64,000 nucleotides of DNA from Methylobacterium symbioticum (lineage in GTDB: Bacteria > Pseudomonadota > Alphaproteobacteria > Rhizobiales > Beijerinckiaceae): assembly GCF_902141845.1 (NCBI RefSeq), contig NZ_CABFPH010000008.1, positions 1-64,000 on the forward strand, in the 5' to 3' direction. Below, one piece after another: positions 51,901-59,941 of this stretch (within the stretch, counting starts at the first letter, position 1; each line of letters begins with the position of its first letter). The notes beneath the pieces are model-generated. The model worked only from the letters and a program-made list of their open reading frames with translations. It had not been told where the DNA came from and searched no databases. The position numbers and the translations under genes are program-made.

Positions 51901-52779
51901 ATGCGCGAGACCATCGAGCTGACGGCCGCGGACGGGACCACGGCGCGGATCGCCCGTGACGGTGCCGAGCCGGTCTCCTGGCAGATCGAAGGGCGTGACT
52001 ATCTCTGGAGCGGCGACCCGGCGCATTGGAATCGGCACGCGCCCTGGCTCTTTCCGGTGGTCGGCGCATCGGTTGACGGTCATGTTCGCGTCGGGGCGCG
52101 CGATTACCCCATGGCCCAGCACGGCTTCGCCCGCGACCTCTGCTTCGCCGTGGTGTCGCGGCAGACGGATGCCGTCACGTTGCGCTTGGAGGACGGGCTT
52201 GAGACGCGAGCGCATTATCCCTTCGCTTTCCAGCTCGAGGTCACGGCGCGCGTGCGCGACCGTGGACTCGATTTCGACGTCGTGGTCCGCAATCCCGGGC
52301 CCGACGTCCTGCCCTACGCGCTCGGTTTCCATCCGGCCTTTCCCTGGCCCTTCGCGGGTGGGGAACGCGCGAAGGGGGGTGGCTACGCGGTCGTCTTCGA
52401 GCACCCGGAGCGGCCCTTCGTGCCCGAGGTCGGCCAAGGCGGCCTCCTACTGCGCGATGAGCGGCCGGTGCCCCTCCTCGGCGACACGCTGCCTCTGGAA
52501 CCGGCTCTCTTTACGGAAGCGCTGGTGTTCCGCGATGCGCGCAGCCGGATCATGCGGTTCAAGGGGCCAGGCGGCCGGGCGATCCGTATGGAGGTCGAGG
52601 ATTTCCCGCATCTCGCCGTCTGGACGAAGCCAACTGCCCCCTTCCTCTCCCTCGAATGCTGGACTGGCCATGCCGATTGGGCCGGCTTCGCCGGCCTCTT
52701 GTCGGAGCGTGATTCGCAGCGCAGCCTCGCTGCCGGCGCCGAGGCGCGGCACGGCGTGCGCCTGACCCTCGAAGGCTGA
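51901..52779 (+). CDS. Aldose 1-epimerase family protein (LacX-like)
   Basis: Protein of 292 residues with the galactose-mutarotase fold. AQHGFARDLCF supplies a conserved His and Arg; GFHPAFPWPF is the second-histidine motif; the end LAVWTKPTAPFLSLECWTG fits the LacX-like subgroup of sugar epimerases. It probably interconverts sugar anomers or binds a phosphosugar in the cytoplasm, but subgroup members lack clear biochemistry. It precedes hemD by six bases and may be co-transcribed. Confidence 0.82.
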   Translation: MRETIELTAADGTTARIARDGAEPVSWQIEGRDYLWSGDPAHWNRHAPWLFPVVGASVDGHVRVGARDYPMAQHGFARDLCFAVVSRQTDAVTLRLEDGLETRAHYPFAFQLEVTARVRDRGLDFDVVVRNPGPDVLPYALGFHPAFPWPFAGGERAKGGGYAVVFEHPERPFVPEVGQGGLLLRDERPVPLLGDTLPLEPALFTEALVFRDARSRIMRFKGPGGRAIRMEVEDFPHLAVWTKPTAPFLSLECWTGHADWAGFAGLLSERDSQRSLAAGAEARHGVRLTLEG

Positions 52780-52785
52780 GTCGCG

Positions 52786-53481
52786 ATGCGGATCTGGGTG
52801 GCGCGCCCGGAGCCCGGCGCCTCCCGGACAGGCGCGCGCCTCGCGGCGCTCGGCCACGCGCCCCTGGTCGCTCCCGTGCTCGCGGCACGCGCCACCGGCC
52901 GCTCCATCCCGGATGTGCGGTTCGATGCGCTCCTTCTGACCAGTGCGCAGGCATTGCCCGCGCTCTCGGAGACCGATCGGGCTGCGCTGCGCGGCCGGCC
53001 GGTCTTCGCGGTCGGGCCGCGCACCCGCGCGACGGCGGAGGCCTATGGTTTCGGGACGGCCATCGAGGGCAGCGGCGATGCCGCCGACCTCGCCCAGGCA
53101 ATTCGGGACAGGCTTGCTCCGGATGCGCACCTCCTGCTCGTCGCGGGAGCCGAGCGCAAGGCGGAGCCGGTCGCGTCCCTCTTGCGGGCAGGCTTCGACG
53201 TCCACGTCCACATCGCCTACGCGGCGGAGCCGGTGGCTCTCCTGCCCTCGGCGGTGGCGGAGGCCCTGCCCGGTCTCGATGCGGCCCTGCACTACTCGCG
53301 CCGCAGCGCCGAGACGGCACTCGATCTCGTGCACGCTGCAGGCCGAGCCGAACCATTCCGCATGATACGACATTACTGCCTGTCGGACGACGTGGCCTTA
53401 CCCCTGGCAGCGGCGGGATGCCTGATCCATTTCGTGCCGGCGCGACCGCGCGAGGACGATCTCCTCGCCGGTCTGTGCTGA
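52786..53481 (+). CDS. hemD: Uroporphyrinogen-III synthase
   Basis: Enzyme of 231 residues that closes hydroxymethylbilane to uroporphyrinogen III in heme and cobalamin synthesis. HEM4 features are the N-terminal VARPEPGASRTGARLAALGH, VFAVGPRTRATAEAYGF and the central LLVAGAERKAEPVASLLRAGF. The fold is poorly conserved in general, and length is at the short end of the family. The neighbours mitofilin-like and hemY support the call. Confidence 0.87.
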   Translation: MRIWVARPEPGASRTGARLAALGHAPLVAPVLAARATGRSIPDVRFDALLLTSAQALPALSETDRAALRGRPVFAVGPRTRATAEAYGFGTAIEGSGDAADLAQAIRDRLAPDAHLLLVAGAERKAEPVASLLRAGFDVHVHIAYAAEPVALLPSAVAEALPGLDAALHYSRRSAETALDLVHAAGRAEPFRMIRHYCLSDDVALPLAAAGCLIHFVPARPREDDLLAGLC

Positions 53482-53648
53482 CGCTCGTCATCGAACTGTC
53501 GCGCCCCCTCTCGCCCCGGCGAAGCCTGCGGTGATAGGAGGTCGGCGGAGAAAGGGCCGGCGTGGCACCGCGAACGGTCCTGAGCGCGCATCCGGTGGCG
53601 CACGCGCGTACGCGCGGCCCAGCGGCGAGGAATGGAGAGAGACGGCCC

Positions 53649-55667
53649 GTGAAGCCCCCATCCAATGACGCGAACCGTCCGAACCAGCCGGGCCAGGACA
53701 AGGGCCAGACTGCGGGCAAGCCTGCCCCCTCCGCGCCGGTGACTCCGCCGACCACCAAGCCGGAGCCAGGCAAGCCGGAGCCGGGTAAGCCCGCCGCAGG
53801 GAGCCCTGCTCCCGTGAGTCAAAATTCGACGCCGAAATCCGATGTGCCGCAGCCGGCGAAAGCGGAGCCGCCGAAACCGGCCGCAGCGTCACCCGCGACG
53901 GGGCCGGGTTCCATACAGAAGCCCGTGCCGGAGAACGCGGACGCCACCAAGCCGGACAGCCCGAAGCCAGCCATGGCGTCGGGCGCACCGAAGGCTGATG
54001 TGCCGAAGGATCCGGCCAAGGCCGAGCCGCCGAAACCCGAGCCTGCAAAGCCTGCCGCATCCGATCCCGAGCCGCGCAAGCCCGAAGGACCGGGCTCCGC
54101 ACCACGCCCGGCTGGTGGTTCGGTCACGGATGGACCGATCATCGACCTCAAGGCCAAGCGCGTTCCGGATCCGGCCGAGACGGCGAAAGCCGCTGCGGGC
54201 GCACCAGTCGCTGCGAAACCCGATGCCCCTAAACCCGGGCAGGCCGAGCCGGCGAAGCCGGCGACGGCGTCGAGCCCGGCTCCGAAGGCCGCCCTTCAGG
54301 CCGAGCCACAGCGCGGCGCAGGGTTCGGCTCGATCGCGGCTGCCGGCCTTCTCGGCGGCGTGATCGGTGCCGGACTGCTTCTCGGCGCTGACCGCACCGG
54401 CCTCCTTGGCCCGCGGGACGATGCACGTCTCAACGCACTCGAGCAGCGCGTCTCCACGCAGGTTGCCGCCCTCGCGCCGCGCGACGCCGTCACCGCCCTC
54501 GACAAGCGGGTCGCCGCCAATGAAGCCGCGCTCAAGCCGCTGCCTGACGCGGTGAAGAATGCAGAATCCGCGGCCAAGCAGGCCCTCGCGCAGGCGACCG
54601 GCGGGGCGACCGGTGGCGAGGGCAACCCGGCCCAGAGCCTGCCGCCCGACATCGTCTCCCGGCTCGACAGCCTCGACCAGCGCGTCTCGGCCTTGCAGGA
54701 AGAGCCTGGCAAGGAGCCGGCGGCAGGTGAAAGGACTGGTTCCCAAACGGCCGATCTCGCCGCGCTCGGCGACCGGTTGAAGGCGCTGGAATCGGCCAAC
54801 GGTGCCAAGCCGGCGCAGGGTGACTTCGATGCGAAGCTTGCCGCTTTCCAGGGTGAGGTCGAGAGCCGCATCAAGGCGAATGCCGAGGCCGATCAGGCAT
54901 TGGGCCAGCGCCTCGATGCCTTGCAGAAGACGCTCGATGAGCGCGTCAAGGCCGCAACCGAGGCAGTTCAGAGCGCGACCCAGGCGAGCCAGCAGGCCGC
55001 CGAGGCCGGTCGTGTCCAGGCGCAGGAAGCTGCCAAGACCGCGGAACGTAGCCTGCAGGAGCAGGCGGAGAAGATCGCGGCCCTCGACAAAGCCCTCGCC
55101 CAGCGTGCCCAGGCCACCACGGTCCAGGCGGCCCTGCGCGTCGTGGCGGCCGACCGCATCGCGACCGCGCTCGCGACCGGTGTCCCCTATGCGGAGCCTC
55201 TCGCGACGCTGCGCAAGCTGGAGACCGGCGATACGAGCCGTGTCGATGCCCTCGCGCCGTTCGCCGAGACGGGAGCACCCAGCGCAGCTCAGCTCGCTGC
55301 TGAGTTCCGGCCGATCGCCGAGAAGGCGGCAGCAGCTCGCCGCTCGGCCCAGGCGCGGACGGTGGCCGAGTCCGGAGATCTGAAGGCGAAGCTGCTGAGC
55401 ATGGCCGACTCGATCGTGCAGGTTCGCCGTGTCGACGCGCCGCCCGCGTCCGGTACGGAGCCCGAGGCGGACCCGCTCGGCAAGGTCCAGGCGGCCCTGG
55501 ATCGCGGTGCGCTCCAAGATGCAGCCAAGGCCTTCGATGCGATGCCCGATGCGGCCAAGGCGGAGGCTGCGTCCTTCGGCCAGCGCCTCAAGGCGCGCGC
55601 TGCCGCGGCTCAGGCGTCGCAGGCCCTGCTCTCGGACGCCTTCAAGACACTTCCGGCCGGCCAATAA
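53649..55667 (+). CDS. Mitofilin-like membrane coiled-coil protein (alphaproteobacterial Mic60)
   Basis: Protein of 672 residues from the GTG at 53649, with GGAGAG upstream; another GTG at 53562 would add 29 Arg-rich residues. Residues 1-222 are a Pro/Lys/Ala-rich linker with repeated KPEPGKP and AEPPKP units. One membrane helix follows (226-247), then a long coiled coil (about 255-540) and a C-terminal helical domain. This matches the COG4223/mitofilin family, which sits between hemD and hemY in alphaproteobacteria. In mitochondria Mic60 shapes cristae; in bacteria it is linked to intracytoplasmic membranes. That role here is inferred. Confidence 0.88.
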   Translation: MKPPSNDANRPNQPGQDKGQTAGKPAPSAPVTPPTTKPEPGKPEPGKPAAGSPAPVSQNSTPKSDVPQPAKAEPPKPAAASPATGPGSIQKPVPENADATKPDSPKPAMASGAPKADVPKDPAKAEPPKPEPAKPAASDPEPRKPEGPGSAPRPAGGSVTDGPIIDLKAKRVPDPAETAKAAAGAPVAAKPDAPKPGQAEPAKPATASSPAPKAALQAEPQRGAGFGSIAAAGLLGGVIGAGLLLGADRTGLLGPRDDARLNALEQRVSTQVAALAPRDAVTALDKRVAANEAALKPLPDAVKNAESAAKQALAQATGGATGGEGNPAQSLPPDIVSRLDSLDQRVSALQEEPGKEPAAGERTGSQTADLAALGDRLKALESANGAKPAQGDFDAKLAAFQGEVESRIKANAEADQALGQRLDALQKTLDERVKAATEAVQSATQASQQAAEAGRVQAQEAAKTAERSLQEQAEKIAALDKALAQRAQATTVQAALRVVAADRIATALATGVPYAEPLATLRKLETGDTSRVDALAPFAETGAPSAAQLAAEFRPIAEKAAAARRSAQARTVAESGDLKAKLLSMADSIVQVRRVDAPPASGTEPEADPLGKVQAALDRGALQDAAKAFDAMPDAAKAEAASFGQRLKARAAAAQASQALLSDAFKTLPAGQ

Positions 55668-55735
55668 CGCCGTTCCGGCTTCCCGTTCATCCGTGCGGCG
55701 CCCGCCCGGCCGGCGCCGACAGGAGTACCTGACCC

Positions 55736-57226
55736 ATGTGGCGCGCCCTCGCCTTCCTGGCCTTCCTCGCCCTCGCCGCCTACGGTGCGGTGTGGATCGC
55801 CGACCGGCCCGGCACGGTCACCATCGTCTGGAACGGCTACGAGATCGCGATGAGCCTCGCGATCGCGCTGGTCGGCGTCCTGGTCGCGGCGATCGTCGTC
55901 GGGCTGATCTGGGCGGTGATGCGCGGCATCATCAACCTCCCGGAATTCCTCGTGCGCGGCTCGCGAGACCGTCGGCGCGCCAAGGGCCTGAGCGCGCTCT
56001 CGCGGGGCATGGTTGCGGTCGGCTCGGGAGATCCTCTGGCGGCCCGTCGCCATGCCAGTGACGCGGAGCGGCTGCTCGGCGAGCAGCCGCTGACCCTGCT
56101 TCTGAAGGCTCAGGCCGCTCAGATCTCGGGCGATCGGCAGGCTGCGGAGACCGCGTTCCAGCGCATGGTGGACGAGCCGGAGACCCGCGTGCTCGGCTTG
56201 CGCGGCCTGTTCGTCGAGGCCCGGCGCCGTGAGGATGAGGTCGCGGCGCGCGCCTATGCCGTCGAGGCGGCTCGCCTGGCCCCGAGCGTCACCTGGGCGA
56301 ACGAGGCGGTGCTGGAAGCCCAGTGCGCCGACGGCGATTGGACGGGGGCCCTTGAGACCGTCGAGCGGCGCGGCTCGCTCGGCCTCCTCGACAAGAGCGT
56401 GGCGCGGCGCCAGCGCGCCGTGTTGCTCACGGCCGCAGCCCAGCGCCGTGAGGCCGGGGAGCCCGAGGCTGCGACCGAGCGCGCCCTTCAGGCCGTAAAG
56501 CTCGCTCCGGGTCTCGTCCCCGCAGCCTGCCTCGCCGGTCGTCTGCTCGCGCGGCGTGGGGACCTCCGCAAGGCGGCCAAGATCGTCGAGGCTGCCTGGA
56601 AGGCCAATCCACATCCCGATCTCGCCAAGGTATATCTCAGCCTGCGCACGGGCGACTCGGTCCGTGATCGCCTCGCGCGTGCTGAGAATCTCGCCAAGTT
56701 GTCGTCCTGGGATCCCGAGGCGCGGCTTGCCGTCGCGCAGGCTGCCCTCGATGCGCGCGAGTTTGTCCAGGCACGCGACGCTCTGAAGCCTTTGCTGGCT
56801 GACCGTCCCACTGTTCGGACCTGCCTACTCATGGCGCGCATCGAGGAGGCTGAGCATGGCGCCGGTACCGGCCGCGCGCGCGAATGGCTCGCCCGTGCCG
56901 CCCATGCGCCCCGGGATCCGCTCTGGATTGCCGACGGCTTCGCCTCAGAAACCTGGGCGCCGATCTCACCTGTGAGTGGCCGTCTCGACGCCTTCGAGTG
57001 GCGCGAGCCGCCGAACATCCTCGCTGCTCCCTCGGAGGAGACGCAGACGAGCGCGACTGTCGCATCCGACCCTGTCGCGATCGAAGCGCCGGAGGTCCCG
57101 ACCGCATCCGCGGTGCCGGCCTCAGCGATCCCGGCATCCGTGGGGGCTGCCAATCCGGTGGTTCTCCCGGTTCCCGGCACCGGACAGGAGCGACCGGCCG
57201 ATCGAAAAGCCCGGCAGATTGCCTGA
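55736..57226 (+). CDS. hemY: HemY-type TPR membrane protein
   Basis: Protein of 496 residues. Two N-terminal membrane helices (1-22 and about 40-65) are followed by the HemY_N signature and a chain of TPR-like helical repeats (about 90-400), then a Pro/Ala/Ser-rich tail. This is the proteobacterial HemY/COG3898, not the Gram-positive protoporphyrinogen oxidase of the same name. It follows the mitofilin-like gene by 68 bp. Its exact role in tetrapyrrole metabolism is unsettled. Confidence 0.9.
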   Translation: MWRALAFLAFLALAAYGAVWIADRPGTVTIVWNGYEIAMSLAIALVGVLVAAIVVGLIWAVMRGIINLPEFLVRGSRDRRRAKGLSALSRGMVAVGSGDPLAARRHASDAERLLGEQPLTLLLKAQAAQISGDRQAAETAFQRMVDEPETRVLGLRGLFVEARRREDEVAARAYAVEAARLAPSVTWANEAVLEAQCADGDWTGALETVERRGSLGLLDKSVARRQRAVLLTAAAQRREAGEPEAATERALQAVKLAPGLVPAACLAGRLLARRGDLRKAAKIVEAAWKANPHPDLAKVYLSLRTGDSVRDRLARAENLAKLSSWDPEARLAVAQAALDAREFVQARDALKPLLADRPTVRTCLLMARIEEAEHGAGTGRAREWLARAAHAPRDPLWIADGFASETWAPISPVSGRLDAFEWREPPNILAAPSEETQTSATVASDPVAIEAPEVPTASAVPASAIPASVGAANPVVLPVPGTGQERPADRKARQIA

Positions 57227-57606
57227 GCGCACGGGCTTCAATTCACGGCACACGCGGCGCTACAATGTGTGGATCATGACACAATGCACGATTGTGCGTG
57301 AGTTTCGGTGCTACAGGTATATGAGGGTCGAGGGCCTTATTTGCCTGTGGCTGACGAGCCAGCAATCGTGATTGACGCCGAACAGTCAGACAGCGCTGCT
57401 AGAACCGCTTCCGGTCGTTTCGCGATCGGGAGTGGTCCTGCCCCTCTCACTCGGTGCATCGTCATGTGCCGAGCCGGCGCTGCTTTCGTCGGAATGCGCT
57501 CAAGACCGGCCGCGCGGCCAGCGGCCTTATGCTGTCGGCTGAGCAAGGTTCAAGGCGTGTCCGGAGCGAACCACCGCATGTTTCGCGCGGTACCCCCGCG
57601 GGCCGC
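57227..57606. other. Intergenic region upstream of Nudix gene
   Basis: 380 bp, lower in GC than its neighbours. It holds an inverted repeat at 57280-57296 and no credible gene: the frames here have no start signal. A TTGTGC box (57293-57298) followed by AT-rich sequence could be a promoter, but the -10 is poor. Confidence 0.5.
57280..57296. promoter_or_regulatory. Inverted repeat, candidate operator
   Basis: CACAAT-GCACG-ATTGTG is a perfect 6-bp inverted repeat with a 5-base centre. Just before it, TGTGT and ACACA arms (57267-57283) form an overlapping second repeat. It lies in the AT-richer stretch about 310 bp upstream of the Nudix gene. Confidence 0.35.
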
Positions 57607-58059
57607 ATGATGCCGTTGGAAGACGAAACGGAAGCGCGCCGGCAGATCGGTGCTTTGCCCTATCGACGCCTGCGTGGCGGTGACTACGCTGTGCTGCTCG
57701 TCACATCGCGCGAGAGCCGACGATGGGTCATTCCCAAGGGGTGGCCGATGAAAGGGCGAAAGCCCCACGAAGCGGCCGAGCGCGAGGCATACGAGGAGGC
57801 CGGACTCGTCGGCCATATCGGCAAGCGCCCTCTCGGCTTCTATCTCTACGAGAAGCGCCTGAAGAACCGCGACTCGGTGCTGTGCCAAGTCAAGGTCTTT
57901 CCGCTTGAGGTGCGCAAGCAGCTCGATCGCTGGCCCGAACAGCACGAGCGTGAATTCCGTTGGTTCGCCCCCCCGGAGGCCGCCGATGCGGTGTCCGAGC
58001 CGGGACTCGCCGCAATCATCCGAGCCTCGCTCAAGCGCGACGGCGAGCCTCGGCTCTGA
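57607..58059 (+). CDS. Nudix hydrolase with variant Nudix box
   Basis: Hydrolase of 150 residues acting on a nucleoside-diphosphate-linked or diphosphoinositol-type substrate. The Nudix helix is GRKPHEAAEREAYEEAGLVG, preceded by WVIPKGWPMK. The metal-binding REAYEE core is intact, but the first Glu of the G-x5-E-x7-REUxEExGU consensus is Arg. This KGWPMKGRKPHEA wording is a recognisable alphaproteobacterial subgroup. The start is one of two tandem ATG codons at 57607. Substrate unknown. It stands alone before tRNA-Thr. Confidence 0.85.
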   Translation: MMPLEDETEARRQIGALPYRRLRGGDYAVLLVTSRESRRWVIPKGWPMKGRKPHEAAEREAYEEAGLVGHIGKRPLGFYLYEKRLKNRDSVLCQVKVFPLEVRKQLDRWPEQHEREFRWFAPPEAADAVSEPGLAAIIRASLKRDGEPRL

Positions 58060-58114
58060 TCGTGCCCACGCCCGCGATTTGAGATCCGGTGGGCGGAAAT
58101 CCGCGCCGGGGTGA

Positions 58115-58143
58115 TTGCCAAGCCCGCCTCGATCCTTTAATGC
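58115..58143 (+). promoter_or_regulatory. tRNA-Thr promoter candidate
   Basis: TTGCCA (58115-58120), 17-bp spacer, TAATGC (58138-58143). Predicted start near 58150, about 43 bases before the mature tRNA. The -10 is weak. Confidence 0.4.
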
Positions 58144-58192
58144 CCCACTCGTCGACAGCGAGCGCCCCCAGGGCAAGCTCCTCGACCCTTTT

Positions 58193-58267
58193 GCTGCGGT
58201 AGCTCAGTGGTAGAGCACTTCATTGGTAATGAAGAGGTCGAGAGTTCAATCCTCTCTCGCAGCACCA
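58193..58267 (+). tRNA. tRNA-Thr (anticodon GGT), CCA encoded
   Basis: 75 bases. Acceptor GCTGCGG pairs with TCGCAGC with one G-U; D-arm TAGCTCAGTGGTAGAG; anticodon stem CTTCA/TGAAG with loop TTGGTAA, anticodon GGT; T-arm GAGAGTTCAATCCTCTC. Discriminator A and genomic CCA. No integrase or att repeat is seen next to it. Confidence 0.97.
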
Positions 58268-58771
58268 TTCTTCTCAAAATTCTAGCTTGCAAGATCTTGG
58301 ACCGGCTCACTTTTAGTATGAGTCGACATTGATAGCTCAAGATTTGCGTGGCGCTGTTCGAGCATCAGTTTCCATCATGGCGATACGCGGGCCGGTCGGA
58401 GCGCGGCACCCCTGACCGGCGATCAGTTCTGCTGGCCCGGAGCCGACCTTATCCGCATTTGCCGTAGCCTCGCCGGGGGTCTCGCGGGTTCAGGAAGTGT
58501 CGCTTGATCCGCCGAATGTCGAAGCGCTCGGCTCCACGCTGCGGTTGCTCGGCCTGAGGGATTCCATGTTCGGAGTGGCCGCGAGCCGTCGGCATGAATG
58601 TGCGGTCGCAACCAGCAGGTAGTGCACAGAAAATTTGCAACGTTTTTGACCGATGCCGGGAATTGCGCAGGCTTGATGCCGTTCCATGCTTTCCTCGGCC
58701 CGACTGCGAGGCATCAGCCATTGAGTTCACCGCTCGCCAAGGCTGCGCTGCAGCCGGGAAGGAGGGGTGAG
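58268..58771. other. Intergenic region after tRNA-Thr
   Basis: 504 bp of lower GC, with an AT-rich stretch directly after the tRNA (58268-58360). A 48-codon minus frame (58449-58595) has no ribosome-binding site and is left out. TTGACC near 58646 could be a -35 for the small gene at 58772. No terminator, repeat or phage remnant was recognised. Confidence 0.5.
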
Positions 58772-58942
58772 ATGCTCCAATTGCTTCAATGGCTGCTGTT
58801 TGGTCACGTCCACAAATGGAAAACCGTCCGTGATGTTCCACTGACCGAGCTCGACGACCGAGGGCGCGAGGTGGTGACCGGGCGCCGTTACGTACAGCAA
58901 TGCGAATATTGTGGCAAAGTCATCAAACGGGATTTCAATTAG
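58772..58942 (+). CDS. Small protein with single C-x2-C knuckle
   Basis: Protein of 56 residues; ATG at 58772 follows GGAAGGAGG ideally. The N-terminus MLQLLQWLLFGHVHKWKTVR is hydrophobic then basic; the C-terminal half has YVQQCEYCGKVIKRDF, a half zinc-ribbon with one CxxC and upstream His residues (HVH) that could complete a metal site. Function unknown. It stands alone. Confidence 0.65.
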   Translation: MLQLLQWLLFGHVHKWKTVRDVPLTELDDRGREVVTGRRYVQQCEYCGKVIKRDFN

Positions 58943-59056
58943 CGTCGCTTATTCTGGTCGCTCGATTTGATTGGAATGTCGATTGGACGCGGCCGAGCAC
59001 CGATCTGACCGAGATAGGCGCGTTTCACCTCCATGGACTGATACACGGGAGACGAG

Positions 59057-59097
59057 AATGAACGTTCATTGACATGAGAATGAATGTTTATTACGCT
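59057..59097 (+). promoter_or_regulatory. TetR-type double operator over promoter
   Basis: Two palindromes, AATGAACGTTCATT (59057-59070, perfect) and AATGAATGTTTATT (59079-59092), have centres 22 bp apart, about two turns. A perfect -35 TTGACA (59069-59074) lies between them, with a 17-bp spacer and -10 TACGCT (59092-59097). Operator one overlaps the -35 and operator two fills the spacer, as expected for autorepression by the TetR protein encoded just downstream. Confidence 0.7.
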
Positions 59098-59120
59098 AGG
59101 GCATCGAGTGGAGTCAGGCG

Positions 59121-59330
59121 ATGCATGCACCGGTCGGTTCGGGATTTCCGGCGTGGGCTACGAGCTTCGTTCGAGACCTCGGCGCCATGTGCACGCCGAC
59201 GAACATCCTTCTGGGTTCGACCCTCGCGTACGGTTGGCTCGCTTTAGGTACTTGGACGGGTTCCGGTCCATGCGCCTGGCAGACCCATCATGCGAAGGAA
59301 CATCGCTCCTTGACCGTGGCGGAGTCGTGA
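59121..59330 (+). CDS. 69-residue leader ORF of the efflux operon
   Basis: ATG at 59121 follows GGAG (59110-59113) by seven bases and begins about 17 bases after the predicted transcription start. The peptide has one hydrophobic stretch (about residues 27-45, around NILLGSTLAYGWLALGTW) and no known family. Its TGA (59328-59330) overlaps the GTG start of the tetR gene (GTGA), the classic layout for coupled translation. It may be a real small membrane protein or only a translational leader. Confidence 0.5.
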   Translation: MHAPVGSGFPAWATSFVRDLGAMCTPTNILLGSTLAYGWLALGTWTGSGPCAWQTHHAKEHRSLTVAES

Positions 59331-59941
59331 GCGCGGCTGGGGGGCATGGGGTGGAGGGGCGGCGCGAGCACATCCTGGATGCCGCGGAGGCCTGCTTCGT
59401 GCGCAATGGGTTCCACCGCAGCACGATGCAGGATCTCGCGCGGGAAGCCGGCATGAGTCCGGGCAACATCTACCGGTATTTCGAGTCGAAGGAGGCGGTG
59501 GTGCGGGGCCTCGCCGAGCGCGACCGCGCGCGCGGCAGGGTGCTCGTCGCCGAGCTGCAGGGCGCGCGCGATCCCCGCGGCGCCCTTCTGCGGATCCTCG
59601 CGCGCTACTTCACCGAGCTGTCGCGCGAGGCCGCGGTGCTGCGCATCGACCTGTGGTCCGAGGCGACGCGCAATCCCGACATCGCCGCGCTGGTCGAGCA
59701 GGGCGAGGCCGAGGCCCGGACCTGGCTGACCGAGACCTTCGCGGCGCTGGCGGACGCGCCGGATTGCGATGCCGCCGCGCTCTACGAGCGGGTCGGCCCG
59801 CTGATGAAGGGCATCCTGGTGAGCCGGGCGCTGCTGCCCGGCTACGAGCCCGCCACCGCCATCGCCCACCTTCTCGCGCAGATCGAGGCCGCCCTCGCCG
59901 GCAGCCGCCCGGTCGGCGCCATCCCGGAGACCGGCCGATGA
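59327..59941 (+). CDS. TetR-family transcriptional repressor
   Basis: Repressor of 204 residues from the GTG at 59327. The N-terminal helix-turn-helix is clear: ILDAAEACFVRNGFHRSTMQ then DLAREAGMSPGNIYRYFESK. The C-terminal ligand domain is typical of regulators of RND pumps. The GTG overlaps the leader ORF stop by four bases. An in-frame ATG at 59084 lies inside the operator upstream of the predicted transcript start, so it is rejected; ATG at 59270 is another option. Its stop overlaps the next gene (ATGA). It probably represses its own operon. Confidence 0.85.
   Translation: MSAAGGHGVEGRREHILDAAEACFVRNGFHRSTMQDLAREAGMSPGNIYRYFESKEAVVRGLAERDRARGRVLVAELQGARDPRGALLRILARYFTELSREAAVLRIDLWSEATRNPDIAALVEQGEAEARTWLTETFAALADAPDCDAAALYERVGPLMKGILVSRALLPGYEPATAIAHLLAQIEAALAGSRPVGAIPETGR

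Noticed and set aside
58449..58595. 48-codon minus frame ending near NPRDPRRGYGKCG
   Set aside because: The end looks vaguely conserved, but there is no ribosome-binding site and I cannot tie it to a family, so it is not called as a gene.
58193..58771. Genomic island at tRNA-Thr
   Set aside because: The AT-richer flank suggested an integration site, but no integrase, att direct repeat or foreign gene is present.
59084..59326. Longer TetR starting at the ATG at 59084
   Set aside because: That ATG lies inside the second operator and upstream of the predicted transcription start; the GTG at 59327 overlapping the leader ORF stop is better supported.
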